Positions 5,646 through 7,095 of a DNA stretch of 7,095 bases are shown one piece after another (the first letter of the stretch is position 1; every line of letters begins with the position of its first letter). The stretch lies in NCBI GenBank assembly GCA_025455985.1, contig JALOLM010000117.1, positions 1 to 7,095 of the forward strand. The letters run 5' to 3'. Made by a program: the position numbers and the translations under genes. The stretch comes from Candidatus Nanopelagicales bacterium. Its GTDB lineage: Bacteria > Actinomycetota > Actinomycetes > S36-B12 > UBA10799. The notes under the pieces were generated by a model, which did not search any database, was not told where the DNA came from, and worked only from the letters and a program-made list of their open reading frames with translations.

Positions 5646-5804
5646 TCAGCCCTCGATCACCCCGTGCCGCGAGCACTTGGCCTGCCACCCCCCGGGGGTC
5701 ACCTGCACGATCATCCGGCGGCCGCATTCGGTGCAGAAACGGGGTGGCTCCAGCGGCTGCACGCAGTCATGGCCGGGCAGTCCGCAGACAGGGCAGTACG
5801 ACAC
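5646..5804 (-). CDS. bsaP: BsaP-like biotin synthase auxiliary protein (52 residues)
   Basis: The 52-residue product has two CxxC pairs, YCPVCG (Cys4, Cys7) and FCTECGRRM (Cys24, Cys27), with another cysteine at 14 and a C-terminal MIVQVTPGGWQAKCSRHG segment (31-48, Cys44). This arrangement matches the actinobacterial family named biotin synthase auxiliary protein, which in mycobacteria is needed for BioB to turn dethiobiotin into biotin. The assignment rests on my recall of that family's VQVTPxGWxARCSRHG tail. The start is the GTG at 5804: TAGCCT lies 6 bases upstream and the CPVC motif follows directly. bioB is not in this window, so the gene stands apart from the usual bio cluster here. 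It is divergent from the thioesterase with 35 bases between starts. A generic zinc-ribbon protein is the alternative. Confidence 0.68.
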   Translation of the reverse strand: MSYCPVCGLPGHDCVQPLEPPRFCTECGRRMIVQVTPGGWQAKCSRHGVIEG

Positions 5805-5808
5805 GGCT

Positions 5809-5834
5809 TCAGGCTAACTGGGGGCCTAGCCTGA
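5809..5834. promoter_or_regulatory. Back-to-back -10 elements in an 8-bp inverted repeat (bsaP / thioesterase)
   Basis: TCAGGCTA (5809-5816) and TAGCCTGA (5827-5834) are perfect inverted arms around a 10-base spacer. Each arm holds a TAGCCT: 5811-5816 reading left toward bsaP with 6 bases to its GTG, and 5827-5832 reading right with 7 bases to the thioesterase ATG. The two predicted transcription starts lie about 36 bases apart on opposite strands, so polymerases on the two promoters would collide. The symmetry may also be a repressor operator. Confidence 0.55.
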
Positions 5835-5839
5835 CCTGC

Positions 5840-6274
5840 ATGGACATCTCGTTGGGGCAGACCGCGACGGTGGTCAGGACCGTCTCTGAAACCGACACCG
5901 CGCTGGCCGTGGGCAGCGGTGACATGGCCGTACTGGGAACTCCAGTCCTCCTGGCGTGGATGGAGGCGGCGACTATTGCGGTCACCGGAGCGACCGATGC
6001 AGAGTCCACCGTCGGCACCCGCGTCGGTATGGATCATCTGCGCCCCAGCGCTGTGGGGGCGCAGGTCACCTGTACCGCAACCGTTGCCGAGGTGGACGAC
6101 CGGATGATCACGTTCAAGGTCGAGGCCACGCAGATGCACAACGGCCAGGATGTGCTGATCGGTCGCGGTGTCATCACCCGTGCGGTGGTGCAGCGCGAGC
6201 GCTTCCTGGCCAAACTCGACCGTAGGGCTACAGACCGGTTGTTGCGCGAGGGTACGCAATCTCCGGATCAGTGA
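5840..6274 (+). CDS. FlK-like hotdog-fold thioesterase family protein
   Basis: The 144-residue protein resembles the thioesterase superfamily that includes fluoroacetyl-CoA thioesterase FlK and many uncharacterised actinobacterial proteins. Equivalents of FlK's Thr42-Glu50-His76 triad can be placed at Thr34 (LGTPVLL), Glu42 (WMEAAT) and His66 (GMDHLRPS); the Thr-Glu spacing is identical and the Glu-His spacing two residues shorter. VGTRVGMDHLRPSAVGAQV is the hotdog helix-strand signature, and strands continue to about residue 115. The substrate is unknown, probably a small acyl-CoA or acyl-carrier thioester; fluoroacetate detoxification should not be assumed. The ATG at 5840 is favoured over an in-frame start at 5744 because TAGCCT lies 7 bases before it and 5744 lies inside bsaP. 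Its 3' end overlaps the convergent ilvG-like gene by 47 bases. Confidence 0.82.
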   Translation: MDISLGQTATVVRTVSETDTALAVGSGDMAVLGTPVLLAWMEAATIAVTGATDAESTVGTRVGMDHLRPSAVGAQVTCTATVAEVDDRMITFKVEATQMHNGQDVLIGRGVITRAVVQRERFLAKLDRRATDRLLREGTQSPDQ

Positions 6275-7095
6275 GCACGTTGACCAAGTAGGGCACCTTC
6301 GCGTCGAATGCCCGGTCGAGGGCCGGACCGATCTGCTCCGGGTCGGTGACGGTCTCCCCAGCTCCGCCCAACGCACGGACCACCTCGTCGTAGCGTGTGC
6401 TCGGCTGCAGGTCGGCGAGCACGTCGTACTGGTGCAGCAGCCGCATCGGGTGCTTCTCCAGCCCCCACGCGCTGTTGTTGCCCACCACCATCACCACGGG
6501 CAAGTCGTGACGGACCAGGGTGTCGACGTCCATCAGGCTGAAACCGGCCGCGCCGTCGCCCATTAGCAGGACGGTCTGCGAGGACGGTTTGGCGATCGCC
6601 GAGGCCATCGCGTAGCCCAACCCGGTGCCCAGGCACCCGTAGGGCCCGGGGTCCAGCCAGTGCCCCGGTCGTTTGGGCTCGATGAACTTCCCGGCGAAAC
6701 TGACGAAGTCACCGCCGTCACCGATCACCACGGCGTCGTCTGCCAGGCGCTGGTTCAACTCCCCGTAGATCCGCCCCGGGTGAATCGGGTCAACTGTGCT
6801 GCCCAGAACTTCAGCGTCTGCGGTCACCGCCGCGGCAGCCGCCTGCTGTAGGCCCGTGAGCCAATCGGCGCGGCAGCCGCCTGCTGCAGGCCCGTGAGCC
6901 AATCGGCGCGCTCGCGGTGCTGGGCGTGGTTCTCCCAGGCGGCAGTGATCGCATCGAGGGTCTGTGGCAGCGAACCGGCCACCCACGCCGCAGGTTCGGC
7001 GCGCCGCGACACCTGATCGGGGTGGTCGACCACGTGCACGACCCGGGCGGGGGCGTCCGCCGGCCCGAACTTGCCGTAGCCGAGCCGGAAGTCCA
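6228..7095 (-). pseudogene. ilvG: IlvG-like acetolactate synthase (TPP enzyme), frameshifted by a tandem duplication, 5' end beyond window
   Basis: Acetolactate synthase large subunits join pyruvate units in branched-chain amino acid synthesis, using TPP, FAD and magnesium. The first reading frame (7095 to a TGA at 6824-6826) encodes DFRLGYGKFGPAD and VVHVVDHPDQVSRRAEPA, the end of the central domain. The second frame, ending with TAG at 6228-6230, encodes the TPP-binding domain: VVIGDGGDFVSFAGKF, WLDPGPYGCLGTGLGYA, and the TPP motif from GDGAAGFS to VVGNNSAWG. GLEKHPM and VNVLTDPEIAYPR closely recall mycobacterial IlvG (Rv1820). The frames join at a 38-bp duplication; deleting one copy restores a continuous protein reading ADWLTGLQQAAAAAVTADAEV. 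All visible TPP motifs are intact. It is either a recent pseudogene, a sequencing or assembly error, or a split gene with restart at the GTG at 6827. A related TPP decarboxylase is less likely. Confidence 0.8.
6831..6910. repeat. 38-bp tandem duplication breaking the ilvG-like gene
   Basis: Copy one is 6831-6868 and copy two 6869-6906, with 4 more matching bases to 6910. They differ at one base (T at 6849, C at 6887). Because 38 is not a multiple of three, the duplication shifts the reading frame by two. On the coding strand the difference is CTA versus CTG, both leucine in the original frame. Confidence 0.92.

Noticed and set aside
6831..6910. The 38-bp repeat as part of a CRISPR array or a mobile-element target duplication
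   Set aside because: There are only two directly abutting copies with no spacer and no inserted sequence between them; both copies are coding sequence of the interrupted gene.

Overview
This is a high-GC, gene-dense window that looks like an Actinomycetota chromosome. The evidence is an adjacent SigR/RsrA-type thiol-stress sigma/anti-sigma pair, a bL37-type mini ribosomal protein, a BsaP-like zinc/iron-cysteine mini protein, a mycobacterial-type WS/DGAT acyltransferase and an IlvG-like acetolactate synthase. The genus cannot be named from the sequence. From memory, aroA, a SRAP protein and sigH/sigR are also neighbours in Mycobacterium and Streptomyces, so the left half seems to be an old conserved block with a WS/DGAT gene in it.

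Layout. 1-375 (-): N-terminal part of aroA, cut by the window edge. 416-1615 (+): WS/DGAT acyltransferase, divergent from aroA. 1664-2341 and 2338-2919 (+): SRAP abasic-site protein and a small alpha/beta hydrolase, overlapping by 4 bases. 3022-3609 and 3606-3863 (+): SigR-type ECF sigma factor and its RsrA-type zinc anti-sigma factor, also overlapping by 4 bases. 3870-3944 and 3953-4384 (-): bL37 and an unrecognised 143-residue protein in one operon, convergent to rsrA. 4457-5551 (+): PilT-type ATPase. 5646-5804 (-): BsaP-like 52-residue protein. 5840-6274 (+): FlK-like hotdog thioesterase. 6228-7095 (-): IlvG-like acetolactate synthase broken by a 38-bp tandem duplication.

Regulation is the most informative part. 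A perfect GGAAT-N18-GTT SigR-type promoter lies at the end of the hydrolase gene, followed by a Shine-Dalgarno and an in-frame ATG 63 bases upstream of the usual sigma start. A second, TAGGCT-type -10 lies 8 bases before the usual ATG. Together these predict two promoters making two sigma isoforms, as described for sigma-R and sigma-R' in Streptomyces. Five transcription units (aroA, sigR, the 143-residue protein, bsaP, thioesterase) carry TAGNCT/TAGGGT 6-8 bases before the start codon, which points to leaderless mRNAs. I see no mobile element, CRISPR array, tRNA or rRNA.
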